Position numbers and translations under genes: made by a program
Notes under the pieces: model-generated
Database searches by the model: none
What the model was told of the DNA's origin: nothing
The model's input: only the letters and a program-made list of their open reading frames with translations
Assembly: GCF_003584105.1 (NCBI RefSeq)
Contig: NZ_QXFO01000006.1
Coordinates: forward strand, 235,235 to 299,234
Source of the DNA: Flagellimonas taeanensis
GTDB lineage: Bacteria; Bacteroidota; Bacteroidia; Flavobacteriales; Flavobacteriaceae
Length of the DNA stretch: 64,000 bases
Reading direction: 5' to 3'
Shown here: positions 27,704 to 37,578 of the stretch, piece after piece
Position numbering within the stretch: the stretch's first letter is position 1
How the letters are laid out: every line of letters starts with the position of its first letter

Positions 27704-27940
27704 GAATTTTAGGTTGATAGCATTTCAGACCAAAGGTTGTCCAAGGAAAAATGGAATTTTTCATAGGTTAGCTTGAGTAAGAAATGGTTATTGCATGCTA
27801 AAGGTGCAACAATGCAATTGACCAAAAAACAGGCAATTCATATCTGTGAACTGCCAACCTATATTTGTTGGGTTTAAATTTGTATGCGTATTTCGGAAAA
27901 TGCCAAAACGATATCCGTGACGTATCCTCTACTGAAAATC

Positions 27941-28678
27941 CTAGAGGTTATTGTATTTGAGAAAGGTGGTCACAAAAGCTTCTTTTTTACGGGAAGAGAC
28001 CGGTATTTTTCTTCCGTCCTTTAAGAAAATAATGCCCGATTTATCATATTTATCTATGAATTTCAGGTTAACCATAAAGGACTGGTGGGGTCTTGTAAAA
28101 TTTACGTTTTCAAGTTGCTCCTCATATTCTTTTATGGGTTTGGACACCACATATTTTTTGCCATTGGCCAAATGGAAGGTGGTATAGCCCTTATCGGATT
28201 CGCAGAACAATAATTCTTGAAGATCTATCACCTGAAAGCTATCACTAAGTGACAATACCAATGTGGAGTCATTTTGAAGCCAGACTTGCTTTGCGGTTTT
28301 TATTTGTTTTTTCTGTTCACCAACCGGAAGTTTTTTGATTTTTTCCAAGGCCAATCGTAATTCTTCAACATCAACGGGTTTTAAGAGATAATCAACAGCC
28401 CCTATCTTTAGGGCCCTGAGGGCGTATTCTTCATAAGCGGTAATAAAGATGACCTTGAAATCGAGGTGCTCGGTCTGGTCTAAAAAATCAAAACCGGTAC
28501 CATCCATAAGGTTGATATCCAAAAAAACAAGTTGTGGCTTACATGTGTTCGCGACCACAACGGCGTCTTGTACCGATCCGCACTCCCCCATGACCTCCAC
28601 ATCTGTTTCTATGGACTGTAACAAATGAAGCAGTCCTTTTCTAACATATACTTTGTCCTCTACCAATAACGCTTTCAT
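27941..28678 (-). CDS. LytTR-family response regulator
   Basis: 245 residues. An N-terminal receiver domain (ALLVEDKVYVRKG, phosphoacceptor Asp in LVFLDINLMDG, Lys in YLLKPVD) is followed by a LytTR DNA-binding domain (about 150-245). The LytTR part includes LLFCESDKGYTTFHLANGKK and FTRPHQSFMVNLKFIDKYDK. Its ATG overlaps the stop of the sensor kinase gene by four bases, so the pair is translationally coupled. It should be phosphorylated by that kinase and control target genes through paired LytTR sites; no such sites were recognised here. Confidence 0.95.
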   Translation of the reverse strand: MKALLVEDKVYVRKGLLHLLQSIETDVEVMGECGSVQDAVVVANTCKPQLVFLDINLMDGTGFDFLDQTEHLDFKVIFITAYEEYALRALKIGAVDYLLKPVDVEELRLALEKIKKLPVGEQKKQIKTAKQVWLQNDSTLVLSLSDSFQVIDLQELLFCESDKGYTTFHLANGKKYVVSKPIKEYEEQLENVNFTRPHQSFMVNLKFIDKYDKSGIIFLKDGRKIPVSSRKKEAFVTTFLKYNNL

Positions 28679-30867
28679 GCCATTTTAAGTTTTTCGTGGG
28701 GTAAAACTAATGTTACAACCGTTCCTTTCTCATTATACTTGATCCTATCCTCAATGGTAACGGACCCTTTCATTTTGAAATATGTAGATAATATATTCAA
28801 TCGCTCTGTAGTGATTTGGGTGGCCAGTGATTTCTTGCCGTTGCCATTATGCTCTTTTTGGGAATTGATACCAATACCATTATCCGTTATAATGCATATC
28901 AACTCTTCGTTAAAATATTTTAAGTGCATGTCAATTTTTCTATCCTCTTTTTGACTTGTAAAAGCATGTTCTATGGCATTCTCAATAAATGGCTGGATAA
29001 GCATGGGGGGAATTTTAAACAAAGAACCATCAATGTCTTCATCTATGGCAATCGAGAATTTATAGGCGTCATTTTCCAGATTCTGAAGGGCCATATAATT
29101 TTCTATGGCCGTTAATTCCTGTGAGAGCAAGACCATTTTGTCCCTTGAATTCTCGAGGGTTATACGCAGTAATCTTGAGAATTTCGACAGGTAATCGATT
29201 GATTTTTTCTCCTCTTTATTCAAAATCATTCCTTGTAAAACGGACAAGGAATTAAATACAAAATGGGGGTTCATTTGCGATCGCAGTAATTTTTGCTCGG
29301 TAATGATGTTTTGGTTTTTGGTCTTGATGTTAGTGAATTTCTGATAGAAAATCATGGACCCCAATAGTATGGAAACCATAAGAATACTTATTATGGCCCA
29401 CAGGAGGTTTTGCCTGGACTTTGCCAGATCTTGGGAGGTTGCCAGAACTGTTTTTGTAAGTTTCAGTTCCCGGATGTTTGCAGAATCAAGGGCCTGTTTG
29501 TACTTATATTCATACTCGATCTGGGTTATTTTTTCAATGTTTTCTTTATTGAACAGGCTGTCGTTTAGGGTTTTGAACAATTGATGGTTCTCGAGTGCTT
29601 TTTTATATTGCCCCGTATTCCCATAAATGACGGAGAGTAGCTCCGACGCTTTTTTCTGTATTTCCAATAGCTTCAGTTCCTCTCCTATCTTTTTGGCCTC
29701 TTCGGTAAAGGAAAGTGCTTTGCGATAGTCCTTTTCATGAATGTGACTTTCGGCTATACCTAAAAGACTTTCGGGCAGGACATGCTTGTTGTTCGTTTGC
29801 TGACAAATATCTTTTGCCTTCACAAAATTATCTCGTGCTGCCAAAGGTTCATTGAGCAACAGATTGATTCCTCCAATGTTATTCAAGCATATGGCCATTT
29901 GTTTTAAGTTCCCGATCTCTTGACTCGATTTCAAGGATGTATTGTGGTATTCCAATGCTTTTAAATATTCTTTTTTAAGAAAGTATATCTTTCCAATATT
30001 GCCATTGATAATCGCCATGAGCCGATCATTCCCTTGTTTTGATGAAAACTCCAAGGATTTCTCATAATAATCCAATGCCTTGTCATATTTTTTCAGAAAA
30101 CTATATACTTCGCCCAAGTCATTCATCTTAAAGGCCATCCCCATAGTGTCTTGGGTTTTTATGTCATAATCCAAGCTTTTGTTAAAGTTATCTATGGCCA
30201 AAGGGTAGTTGCCCTGCACTTTGTACACCACCCCCAAATTGGAATGAACATAAGAAATACCGTCCTCGTCATTCAGTGCTTTGCTCTCCTCCAATGCCCT
30301 TTTATAATTTGAGACTGCCTCATTCAACCTCCCCATCTCGGAGTAGGCATTGGCACTATTTATGAGAATGGTCACCTGCTCTCTTTTATTACCACTTTTT
30401 TTATAAATATCGAACGCTTTGCCATAGGAGTTTATAGCTTCGTCATATTTTGATTGGTCGTAAAAGGTAATCCCAAAAGCGGTATAACTCGAGGCAATTC
30501 CATCCTCATCCCCAATGGACCTATAATAGCCGAGGGAACGCTCAAAATATTCAAGACTTTTATCGTAGTTGGATTTGATGTTTTCCAGGATTCCTTTTAA
30601 ATAAAATACTCGGGCCTTACCCCGGGTGTAGTCAAGTTCTTCGCTCAATAGCTCGGCTTCTTCAAGATAGGGATAGGTCGATTCCAAATCTCTTTGGAAA
30701 TAGGAAAATGCCAAGTCATATAGTAAATTGAACCTAGTGGTATCTTTTTCAGAATGAACGGACAACGCATTTTTTAAACTATCGATTTTTTTGCCTTGCG
30801 ATTTTACATTCCAAACAAAAAGGAAAAAACAAAACCAAAAAAGCGCTAAGTTACGGGTTAGGTTCAT
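28675..30867 (-). CDS. TPR-containing LytS-type sensor histidine kinase
   Basis: About 730 residues from ATG 30865-30867, chosen because a signal sequence follows directly (FWFCFFLFVWNVKSQ). The N-terminal 400 residues are TPR repeats (YDEAINSYGKAFDIYKKSG, KALDYYEKSLEFSSKQG), presumably periplasmic. One membrane helix (LWAIISILMVSILLGSMIF) leads to a His_kinase domain with the phosphoacceptor His in QMNPHFVFNSL, and an HATPase part with ENAIEHAF and ITDNGIGI. It pairs with the coupled LytTR regulator. In Bacteroidota these systems often respond to envelope or metabolic cues, but the ligand is unknown. Confidence 0.93.
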   Translation of the reverse strand: MNLTRNLALFWFCFFLFVWNVKSQGKKIDSLKNALSVHSEKDTTRFNLLYDLAFSYFQRDLESTYPYLEEAELLSEELDYTRGKARVFYLKGILENIKSNYDKSLEYFERSLGYYRSIGDEDGIASSYTAFGITFYDQSKYDEAINSYGKAFDIYKKSGNKREQVTILINSANAYSEMGRLNEAVSNYKRALEESKALNDEDGISYVHSNLGVVYKVQGNYPLAIDNFNKSLDYDIKTQDTMGMAFKMNDLGEVYSFLKKYDKALDYYEKSLEFSSKQGNDRLMAIINGNIGKIYFLKKEYLKALEYHNTSLKSSQEIGNLKQMAICLNNIGGINLLLNEPLAARDNFVKAKDICQQTNNKHVLPESLLGIAESHIHEKDYRKALSFTEEAKKIGEELKLLEIQKKASELLSVIYGNTGQYKKALENHQLFKTLNDSLFNKENIEKITQIEYEYKYKQALDSANIRELKLTKTVLATSQDLAKSRQNLLWAIISILMVSILLGSMIFYQKFTNIKTKNQNIITEQKLLRSQMNPHFVFNSLSVLQGMILNKEEKKSIDYLSKFSRLLRITLENSRDKMVLLSQELTAIENYMALQNLENDAYKFSIAIDEDIDGSLFKIPPMLIQPFIENAIEHAFTSQKEDRKIDMHLKYFNEELICIITDNGIGINSQKEHNGNGKKSLATQITTERLNILSTYFKMKGSVTIEDRIKYNEKGTVVTLVLPHEKLKMA

Positions 30868-31542
30868 AAAGTTTGTCAGCAACTTTTTGGTTTGTTGTGG
30901 TCCATGGATGGTCAAGAAATGTATGGTGATATTCGTAAAATACCTACAATGGGATAGTTTATATTTCTTTCCAATGTATGGCAAATTACGTTTTTTCTGT
31001 TTTCTTAGAATGACATTATACCGGTTTTCTTAACCATGAAATGCTTTCAATGTATATCCGTAATGTTTGAATACATATTTGCAGAAGTACAGCATTTATT
31101 TGTTGATTAACATTATTGATTTGATGGGAAGTCTTTATTTGAAAAACCATGCGTCTTCAATTGCAGTTTTTTTTTGAGAAAGGATGCCCTTTGAAATAAT
31201 TATTTCCAGTACTGGATCATTTAATTGATCTATCGTCTTGAAGGTCAACGAGCAAAACTTGTTTCGCACTGAAAGGGCCCAAAAAACCTTCAGATGAACT
31301 TTCCATTTTCAAGAATATCCTTTAAATCTCTTTGAAGTGAGGCTGCATTTCTTCCAAATGATCGTATTTGATCTTGGGAATCATTACCTCTTCTCAAAAC
31401 AGGTGCTGGCTTTGGCAACCCCCTTCCAGCATTGATCGGTCTCTTGATTACTGGGAACAGATAACAATCCACCATACTTAGTTGACATCCATTGAATTTT
31501 CATCATCATGCTGCTGTATGCCTGTATGTTGTAATGTTATTA

Positions 31543-31610
31543 GTTGAACAATTAGTACTGGTTGGAGTACTCTTTCACCTCAATTGTCCATCCCTAAAAT
31601 TACAACAATC
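31543..31610 (+). repeat. Dispersed repeat of about 66 bp, copy 1
   Basis: This stretch resembles 45381-45445 in the same orientation. The strongest shared block is CCTAAAATTACAACAATC at its end, and the first part carries CTGGTTGGAGTACTCTTTCA versus CTGGTCGGACTGCCCTTTAA, with one short gap. Both copies are in long intergenic regions. No coding frame is shared. Confidence 0.65.
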
Positions 31611-31639
31611 ACTACCACTAAAAATTGCGAAGACCTAGC

Positions 31640-31722
31640 ATATCAAATGACCTGTTGTGATAGGTATTTTCACTAGGATCGAGATTTAACCAGTGACTCA
31701 AAATACCACAACGATTTGATAT
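31640..31722. repeat. Interrupted inverted repeat downstream of the VWA gene
   Basis: The left arm (31640-31670) begins ATATCAAAT and ends GGTATTTT; the right arm (31700-31722) begins AAAATACC and ends ATTTGATAT. Inner parts also pair (GTTGTG). The arms are separated by 29 bases. It lies about 36 bases past the stop of the VWA protein gene (minus strand), so it could act as a terminator or RNA-stabilising hairpin. There is no clean T-run. Confidence 0.45.
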
Positions 31723-31757
31723 ACAAATGGTTTAGTACGATTTTCATTGTTACACGT

Positions 31758-34700
31758 TCACGCCGAAGGGCATGGTAAAAATGAAAAGTTACCCCCCATC
31801 ATGGCAATCAAGTTTTCCAGTCCGTCCATGCCGTTGATGACTCCCTGTGCTTCTCCTCTTCCCATTTTTCCGATAAAAGTCATGATGATGCTTTTATATA
31901 CATTACAGGCCAATTCTTTCAAGGCCATGCTTACCTGTCCTTCCAGTTTATCGGGATTCATCACTATAATGGCCTCTGTGGCAAAGGCATATAATTTTAC
32001 CAAGGTCATGCTGTACAATGCCACTATTGGGGCCGCCGAGGTAGCTGCACCAGGGATCATCATCATGAGTTGGATTCCGGCCAATACTTTTTGGTATTCG
32101 TCGATCACATTCTTTAGGGCTTTTAGTTGTTCCGCCGTGGAAGAACTTCCACCGCCGCTGCCATCGGGTAGGATTCCACGCAACTCACCTGAGTTCCGAT
32201 CTACTTCAAAATAGGATGGAACATTCATTTCCTTATCAAAAAATGACAACTGGTTCTCCCTAAAAATCCGGTTCTGGAAGACTTTGTGCTTATTTTTCAA
32301 TATGTTATACCCGTATTCGGGTTCGTTTCTGATATTGTGCAAACTTACCAAGTCATGCCCCTGCAATTGCCTAACCGCGCTGTCATCAAACTCCATCTCT
32401 TCCAAAAAGGCAAACTGGGCCGTCTTTTTAACCGTTTCGTACAGATTTTCCCTTTTGGTCCCCGATCGGCTCATGCTGGCATATTTTGCGGTCGGTAGAT
32501 AATCGAACAGGATTTTAGTGCTGTCTTTATAATAGCCAGGCTTCATCCTTAACAGACAGGAACGGAATTGGGTAGGATAAGTAACTGATTTTTCTGTAAC
32601 ATGATGATTCAAAGGTTGCATCATGGTAAGCAACAAGGGTGGATAGCCAAGCGTGCCTTTTTCAAGTGCCTCCACTGCTTTTTTGGTATCGTTCATCTGC
32701 TGGGCCATAAACCACTCTTTATTGCTTACCAAGGAGCAGAGGTACTCGGTAAGTCTGACAGACAAGGTGGGAGCTTCCCGTTCAAAGGCCAGCATGGCAC
32801 CGCCCAACATCATTTCGTGCACATCTTCAATATATTTTCTACTGGGCGTCAATCGGTCTCTGTCCAAGTAATTGTCCCACCCTGCCAAAGTGCGCTTTAT
32901 TCGGTTACTTCTCCAACTGATCTCTACATATAAACCAATAATCCGTTCCCCTAAATAAAGATCATTTGGTTTGGGAAATACAATAGTTGCCTCATCCGAA
33001 AGCTCTTTCTCTTTAATGGACACATTGATCCTATGTTCGTTTTCTTCTTCAAAAGAATGGTAGGTAAGTACATACGGGGGAAATGACATCTGCGAAATGA
33101 TGTTTCGAATCTCCTCTTTCGTTTTTAATTGGTCGTCGGCAGGAATCTCCTTGAACTCAAAATTTTCCCGCAAGTGTTTATAAAAGGTATCAACATTGAA
33201 TACATTCAACAAAATGGCAGGTGGCCCCGTTTCGTATACATCTTTGTACTCGGTCTGGAATTGGTCGTCATTGTGGCCATCGGTAGCGTACAATATCAAG
33301 TCCGCACTACTTTGTTTGGCCTTTAAAAGCGACGTATACACATTGGAAGTGGTCGCCTTGCTCCTGACGCTCGCATTTGGGTACATTTCCTTTACCATTT
33401 CCTCAAGCGACGCCGCAAATTCTTTTGCACCATCTCCCCGATATTCTTGTGGCATACTCAGTGAGGTATCATAGAGCAGCATGATCTTTGGAGAAAATAC
33501 ATTTTGTTCCAACCATCCGGTAACGGCTTTACCATTATCGGTAATCTTAAAATTGGCAGCGGACAATCCTTCAACAATGGTTCCCGACCCATCTTTTGGG
33601 TATAGTTCCAATTTCACTTTCGGAAAAGCCATGGGGGTAGCCTTTATTTCAAAGGTCTTCACTTGTGAAACATCCCCAAACGCTCCATTGTTCTCTTTCA
33701 CGACCACGTTTTTAAGAATTTCTTTGCCCTCCAAGGTAATGGGCTCGCCCACAAGTGAGCGTTCTTCCATGTAGGACAGGTCCTGATCAAATTTCTGATA
33801 GGCAAAGCAGGGTGTGAATGTGCTGATGTCGGAAATGGACTTTGTGGCCTGCTGGGCAAAATCCATATTCTTCATAAACAAGATCTGCATTGTGCTACCA
33901 ATCAATTCGCTCAATTTCCAGGTTCCGGAAAGGAGCTCTTTTTCTTCCCAATAATCAATGGCGGTCCTATAGGTCAACGAAATCTTGATATCCTCCTCGC
34001 GTACCTCGGAAATTTTTGGAGCGTCCTTAAACGTATTGCCCTTATTGCTTGGATGCAATTGCCCCACCGTTACATTTGGATCAAAAACATGGGCATAATG
34101 TTCTTTTCCATTCAAGACATATACCACTGAAGGGACTTCGCTTTTGTGGAAACGGAAGGAATTGGGTTTAATAGCGGAATAGTGCTTTTCATTCAGATTT
34201 GAAATAAGGCCGTCTGCCAAATGGGTGCATTTTTCATCGAGATCCAACAATTGATCAACGCTTCCATTGCTATCATTCGCCCCTAACAATCTTTTCCATT
34301 TCTTGAGTTGTTTTTTACTGATGGGTGGTGCAAATACCGCATGATTTTCACGAAATACGATATTCTTCACCTCCTCTTCAGTAATTTCGGTTTCTTCCAA
34401 GACCACTTTTGCCTCAAAACCGGCCTCGCTCAGCATCTCCTTCAATATTTCAGCTTTTTCGCGCGGTGTGGCCAATCCACAACGCAGGGCCGCATCCGTA
34501 CCATAAATGGACAAACGGTTGGCTTGGTGGAGAAACTGGCCAATTTCAGGGATCATTTGCAGGCCATCACGCACAAATTGAATCATGGCCTTAGGGTCTT
34601 TGGCAGCCACCAAAGCCTTTCTTCTGCCGGGGAGATGATCCGGACTTTGCTCCAATGCGGTTATCATTTCGTTCCAAACATCAAACGGCACCAATAAGTC

Positions 34701-34802
34701 ATTGTTCTGACAGCTTGTGAACACTAACGGTGACAAATAGAGTCCAGCTGAACCAAGCCCTACCAATTCAATAAACTCCCTTCTGTCACATTTCGCTTCC
34801 AT
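31758..34802 (-). CDS. Tat-type lipoprotein with transglutaminase-like and VWA domains
   Basis: 1014 residues. The N-terminus has a twin-arginine motif (CDRREFIELVGLGSAG) and a lipobox-like FTSC (Cys31). Residues about 95-245 look like a transglutaminase-type cysteine-protease fold: GTDAALRCG with Cys108, REKAEILKEMLSEAGFEAKV, and HYAHVFDP with His238 and Asp241. A von Willebrand factor A domain follows with an intact MIDAS (DTSLS, 445-449). The rest is helical and not recognised, with a Gly/Ser linker (DGSGGGSSS). It heads a run of exported proteins on the same strand. It may bind and cross-link or process envelope proteins; I know no exact match to this layout. Confidence 0.72.
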   Translation of the reverse strand: MEAKCDRREFIELVGLGSAGLYLSPLVFTSCQNNDLLVPFDVWNEMITALEQSPDHLPGRRKALVAAKDPKAMIQFVRDGLQMIPEIGQFLHQANRLSIYGTDAALRCGLATPREKAEILKEMLSEAGFEAKVVLEETEITEEEVKNIVFRENHAVFAPPISKKQLKKWKRLLGANDSNGSVDQLLDLDEKCTHLADGLISNLNEKHYSAIKPNSFRFHKSEVPSVVYVLNGKEHYAHVFDPNVTVGQLHPSNKGNTFKDAPKISEVREEDIKISLTYRTAIDYWEEKELLSGTWKLSELIGSTMQILFMKNMDFAQQATKSISDISTFTPCFAYQKFDQDLSYMEERSLVGEPITLEGKEILKNVVVKENNGAFGDVSQVKTFEIKATPMAFPKVKLELYPKDGSGTIVEGLSAANFKITDNGKAVTGWLEQNVFSPKIMLLYDTSLSMPQEYRGDGAKEFAASLEEMVKEMYPNASVRSKATTSNVYTSLLKAKQSSADLILYATDGHNDDQFQTEYKDVYETGPPAILLNVFNVDTFYKHLRENFEFKEIPADDQLKTKEEIRNIISQMSFPPYVLTYHSFEEENEHRINVSIKEKELSDEATIVFPKPNDLYLGERIIGLYVEISWRSNRIKRTLAGWDNYLDRDRLTPSRKYIEDVHEMMLGGAMLAFEREAPTLSVRLTEYLCSLVSNKEWFMAQQMNDTKKAVEALEKGTLGYPPLLLTMMQPLNHHVTEKSVTYPTQFRSCLLRMKPGYYKDSTKILFDYLPTAKYASMSRSGTKRENLYETVKKTAQFAFLEEMEFDDSAVRQLQGHDLVSLHNIRNEPEYGYNILKNKHKVFQNRIFRENQLSFFDKEMNVPSYFEVDRNSGELRGILPDGSGGGSSSTAEQLKALKNVIDEYQKVLAGIQLMMMIPGAATSAAPIVALYSMTLVKLYAFATEAIIVMNPDKLEGQVSMALKELACNVYKSIIMTFIGKMGRGEAQGVINGMDGLENLIAMMGGNFSFLPCPSA

Positions 34803-34813
34803 ATTGAATCCCG

Positions 34814-35776
34814 TTATTCAGCAATTTCAAAGACCTTCAGCAGTCCTTTTTTCTTTGTATTGGGCACTTCGGAAATGAACACATATTTCCCAGGTTCTAA
34901 ATCCACGGTAAAATACCCCGTGCTGCCTGCAGGCATATCGTTTACACCTCCCAGAAATGTGACTCCATCGGGAACTGGGGTGATGAGCCCTTTGGGGTGC
35001 GACCAATCCATCCATTTTTCCAAAGCTTCCAAATCGGCGTTCGGGGCCAATCGTGCAATATTGATATCGTGCCAGATAAAATTCTCGTGTGGCTTTTGGT
35101 CTTTCACATAGACAGAGAAGGTATGTTTGCCTTTGGTAATGGGCCTATCCCAACTGATACCGTCCTCACTCGAAAGCACTATATCCACCGACGGTTCTGG
35201 GGGTTCATGGCCGCTGTCCTCTTCGGTAACTATAAGTGGTTTGGCCATACCCATGAGGGTGTGGAACTTGCCATTCGGCATTTTCACATAGCATTCCATC
35301 ACATAATACCCAGGATCTAATTTCAAGGTACTGACCGCTGTATGTTTGGGGGAGATCAATCCAGATCCTCCGCTAAAAACAATATCAAAGTACCAAGCGG
35401 GGAGTTTGCCAAAAGCGGCAAAACCTTCTTCTGCTCTTCCTGCGTTGATCAAGTCCATTCCTTCTGCAAAAACAGGGGCCACATCACTGAGCGTATTCTT
35501 AATGGTCTTGCCGTCAGGATATTTGTCCAATAGAAAAAAATGGGCTTCGTTGGACAGATTGTCGTATACAAAGGTGTTCCATCCTGAAGAAATGGTGTCC
35601 ACCGATTGAAACTCCATGCTTCGGGTTATAATACGGATGGATTTTTCAACTTTAGCCACAGGTTGAGTCATTGCGGAAGGATCTTCCACCATCTTGGATT
35701 GCTTTTTATTCTGCTTACAATCTGTTGTTAAAAATAATAGGAGCAATAAGCTTAGTGTTTTTAAAGTTTTCTTCAT
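34814..35776 (-). CDS. Lipoprotein with two related beta-sandwich domains
   Basis: 320 residues, lipobox in LFLTTDC (Cys20). Two cupredoxin-like beta domains appear duplicated: the first has LDPGYYVMECYVKMPNGKF, the second LEPGKYVFISEVPNTKK, each after a segment with HFFLLDKYPDG or IWHDINIARLAPN. Histidine and methionine residues occur but no full type-1 copper set is clear. It is 11 bases upstream of the VWA gene, so likely co-expressed with it. Function unknown. Confidence 0.72.
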   Translation of the reverse strand: MKKTLKTLSLLLLLFLTTDCKQNKKQSKMVEDPSAMTQPVAKVEKSIRIITRSMEFQSVDTISSGWNTFVYDNLSNEAHFFLLDKYPDGKTIKNTLSDVAPVFAEGMDLINAGRAEEGFAAFGKLPAWYFDIVFSGGSGLISPKHTAVSTLKLDPGYYVMECYVKMPNGKFHTLMGMAKPLIVTEEDSGHEPPEPSVDIVLSSEDGISWDRPITKGKHTFSVYVKDQKPHENFIWHDINIARLAPNADLEALEKWMDWSHPKGLITPVPDGVTFLGGVNDMPAGSTGYFTVDLEPGKYVFISEVPNTKKKGLLKVFEIAE

Positions 35777-35787
35777 CTGTCTTGGTT

Positions 35788-36336
35788 TTATGGATTAAGG
35801 GTCGCGTTTATTTGGCCCGAAATGGGAAAATTACCGCCCCACTCCGTCATTCCACTACCTTCGCCGGTAAAGATCATTTCCAGTTTGTTTTCTGTTAGTT
35901 TTTTAATTTCTATGGTTCCTTTTTTGAATACGACCCGTTTGTTTATCCTGCTGACATCCCTGTCGGCGTTGAAGAAATTCAGGTCCACCTTTATCTTCCC
36001 GGCATTGGTGTCCGGAATTATAAAGGTCGCCTTTTGCATATTCAAAATATCCGTATGGGTAAGGTTCAAGTTAAGTTGAAACGGGTTCTTATCCGCTCTG
36101 AACAAAAGCAAAATGCTGTCTTTTGTAAATGTTGACTTTACCGATAACAGGTTTTCTTGGCGTATGTGGAAGACCTGGTTTTCCATGGTAACTTCAACGG
36201 CATGGGTGCCCGTAGGCTTGTCAGTAAGGCCTGTAACATCCTTTTTCTCGATATTTTTACAGGAAACCAACAATGCTACTGCCATGAAAACTGATAAGAG
36301 GTAATTGTAGGGATTTAATCTTTTAAAATACATCAT
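35788..36336 (-). CDS. Lipoprotein of unknown function
   Basis: 182 residues with ATG 36334-36336 (a second ATG follows at once). Signal sequence with lipobox (VALLVSC). The mature part is beta-rich (LNLNLTHTDILNMQKATFI, INKRVVFKKGTIEIKKLTE), ending with GGNFPISGQINATL. It is 11 bases before the two-domain lipoprotein gene, again close enough to share a transcript. No family recognised. Confidence 0.7.
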   Translation of the reverse strand: MMYFKRLNPYNYLLSVFMAVALLVSCKNIEKKDVTGLTDKPTGTHAVEVTMENQVFHIRQENLLSVKSTFTKDSILLLFRADKNPFQLNLNLTHTDILNMQKATFIIPDTNAGKIKVDLNFFNADRDVSRINKRVVFKKGTIEIKKLTENKLEMIFTGEGSGMTEWGGNFPISGQINATLNP

Positions 36337-36353
36337 CTGATTTTTAGCTGGGG

Positions 36354-36917
36354 TTACCTTGCTTTTAAAACTACCATTTTCTGTTTCTCATCAAACATGA
36401 CAAGAAACTGATTTCCTAGGGTAAAGTTGAGTTTTTCCAACACATAATCCCTAAATAAAAATGGACCACCCGGAGTGTAGCTTTTCGAAAGATCAAAAAC
36501 CAGTATGGCGTCTTTTTGGGGCATGACCGAAAGCTTTTTGGTATCATTCAGGGTCATAAAATGTCTTTTTTCAACATCCGAAAACTCATAAGGAAGCACC
36601 GAGCGGGAACCCGATTCGGAACTAGTGACGGCGAATTTTCTCTTTTTTATATCCGAAAACTCATAAGGCCGTACCGAACGACTGGACTCACCGTATAACA
36701 TGCCGGTAAAAAATGTGCTTCCGGGGTATTTTTTGGCCGCCGTGGCTTTGTCGGGCAAGGCTTCCACTGGTAGGACGTCCACAATGGTTTTTGTGTCATC
36801 ATCAATGGCCAAAATTATTTTTTCACCATTTTTGAGTGGTGTCGACTTTGATTGCGCCTGTATAAATGTGTTGATAATCAGGCATGTGAATACGAATACA
36901 ATGGTTTTTGTTTTCAT
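36354..36917 (-). CDS. Exported protein with a duplicated SRSVxPYEFSD motif
   Basis: 187 residues. Signal peptide ending IQAQ (about residue 22). The centre contains the same motif twice, SRSVRPYEFSDIKKRKF and SRSVLPYEFSDVEKRHF, 29 residues apart; the duplication is also clear at DNA level. The C-terminal half (FLFRDYVLEKLNFTLGNQF) is not recognised. It has gaps of 17 and 20 bases to its minus-strand neighbours. Function unknown. Confidence 0.7.
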   Translation of the reverse strand: MKTKTIVFVFTCLIINTFIQAQSKSTPLKNGEKIILAIDDDTKTIVDVLPVEALPDKATAAKKYPGSTFFTGMLYGESSRSVRPYEFSDIKKRKFAVTSSESGSRSVLPYEFSDVEKRHFMTLNDTKKLSVMPQKDAILVFDLSKSYTPGGPFLFRDYVLEKLNFTLGNQFLVMFDEKQKMVVLKAR

Positions 36918-36937
36918 GGGTGATTTAATTTAGTATA

Positions 36938-37549
36938 TCAATTGGTTAAACCGTCAAGCTTGAATTCCTTGAAAATGTTCCAAATCTCATGTTGCTCAAA
37001 CCCCGTTACTTTTAGTTTTATGGCAAAACGGTCGTTGTAGAAAAAGCCCAGGATATATCTGTTCTGGTTTTTGTCAAAATCTTCCCTTACCACAGTACCT
37101 TCATACTCTTTTATTTTATTGTAATCGCCATAACTTTCATTGTTGGTTTTATCATACTTGATGGCCCTGAAGACTCCTGTGGCTGCGGCTCCTTTATCTC
37201 CCGCCCCATCGATCATCTGCAAATTGATTTGCTTGTTGGTGTGTGTGCCATAAGTCACAAATGCAGTTACGGCACCAGCCATTGCTATGGCATCACTATT
37301 GGTTTTGGATAAGCCGCCAATAGATTCGGGAAACCATTTCTTAAGGTCCTCAATTGCAATTGGGTCGAGTTTTTTTAGGGCTTCCGATTCAGCTGCCAAT
37401 TCACGTGCGCCTTTCACCAAATTATTGCCCGGTTTTACTTTTTCTACAACGGTGTTGGATTTTTGGTGGGTTTCCTTTTCGGCCTTATTGCCGCAGGATG
37501 CAACGGTCATCGCCACTAAAAGGGCAACAAAAAATTTCAAATTTTTCAT
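36938..37549 (-). CDS. Lipoprotein of unknown function
   Basis: About 203 residues from ATG 37547-37549, directly before a signal sequence with lipobox (VAMTVASC). The mature part contains WFPESIGGLSKTNSDAIAMA, then a region with INLQMIDGAGDKGAAATGVF and a C-terminal RYILGFFYNDRFAIKLKVTG, suggesting an alpha/beta domain. An upstream ATG at 37577-37579 would overlap the next gene's stop. Probably in the same operon as its neighbours. No family recognised. Confidence 0.7.
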   Translation of the reverse strand: MKNLKFFVALLVAMTVASCGNKAEKETHQKSNTVVEKVKPGNNLVKGARELAAESEALKKLDPIAIEDLKKWFPESIGGLSKTNSDAIAMAGAVTAFVTYGTHTNKQINLQMIDGAGDKGAAATGVFRAIKYDKTNNESYGDYNKIKEYEGTVVREDFDKNQNRYILGFFYNDRFAIKLKVTGFEQHEIWNIFKEFKLDGLTN

Positions 37550-37578
37550 GTTTACTATTTTTGGGATTTGATTGGCCA

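Larger units (their letters stand above)
30868..31757. other. Large intergenic region with repeat and inverted repeat, no firm gene
   Basis: About 890 bases between the kinase and the VWA protein gene. A minus-strand frame at 31290-31475 could code for 61 residues (KRPINAGRGLPKPAPVLRRG), but I cannot support it and leave it out as a gene. The region contains a dispersed repeat (31543-31610) and a long interrupted inverted repeat (31640-31722), listed separately. It is AT-rich throughout. Confidence 0.55.

Noticed and set aside
31290..31475. 61-aa minus-strand frame with KRPINAGRGLPKPAP
   Set aside because: ATG start and clean frame, but no domain, no neighbour link and it lies in a repeat-bearing spacer; not enough to call a gene.
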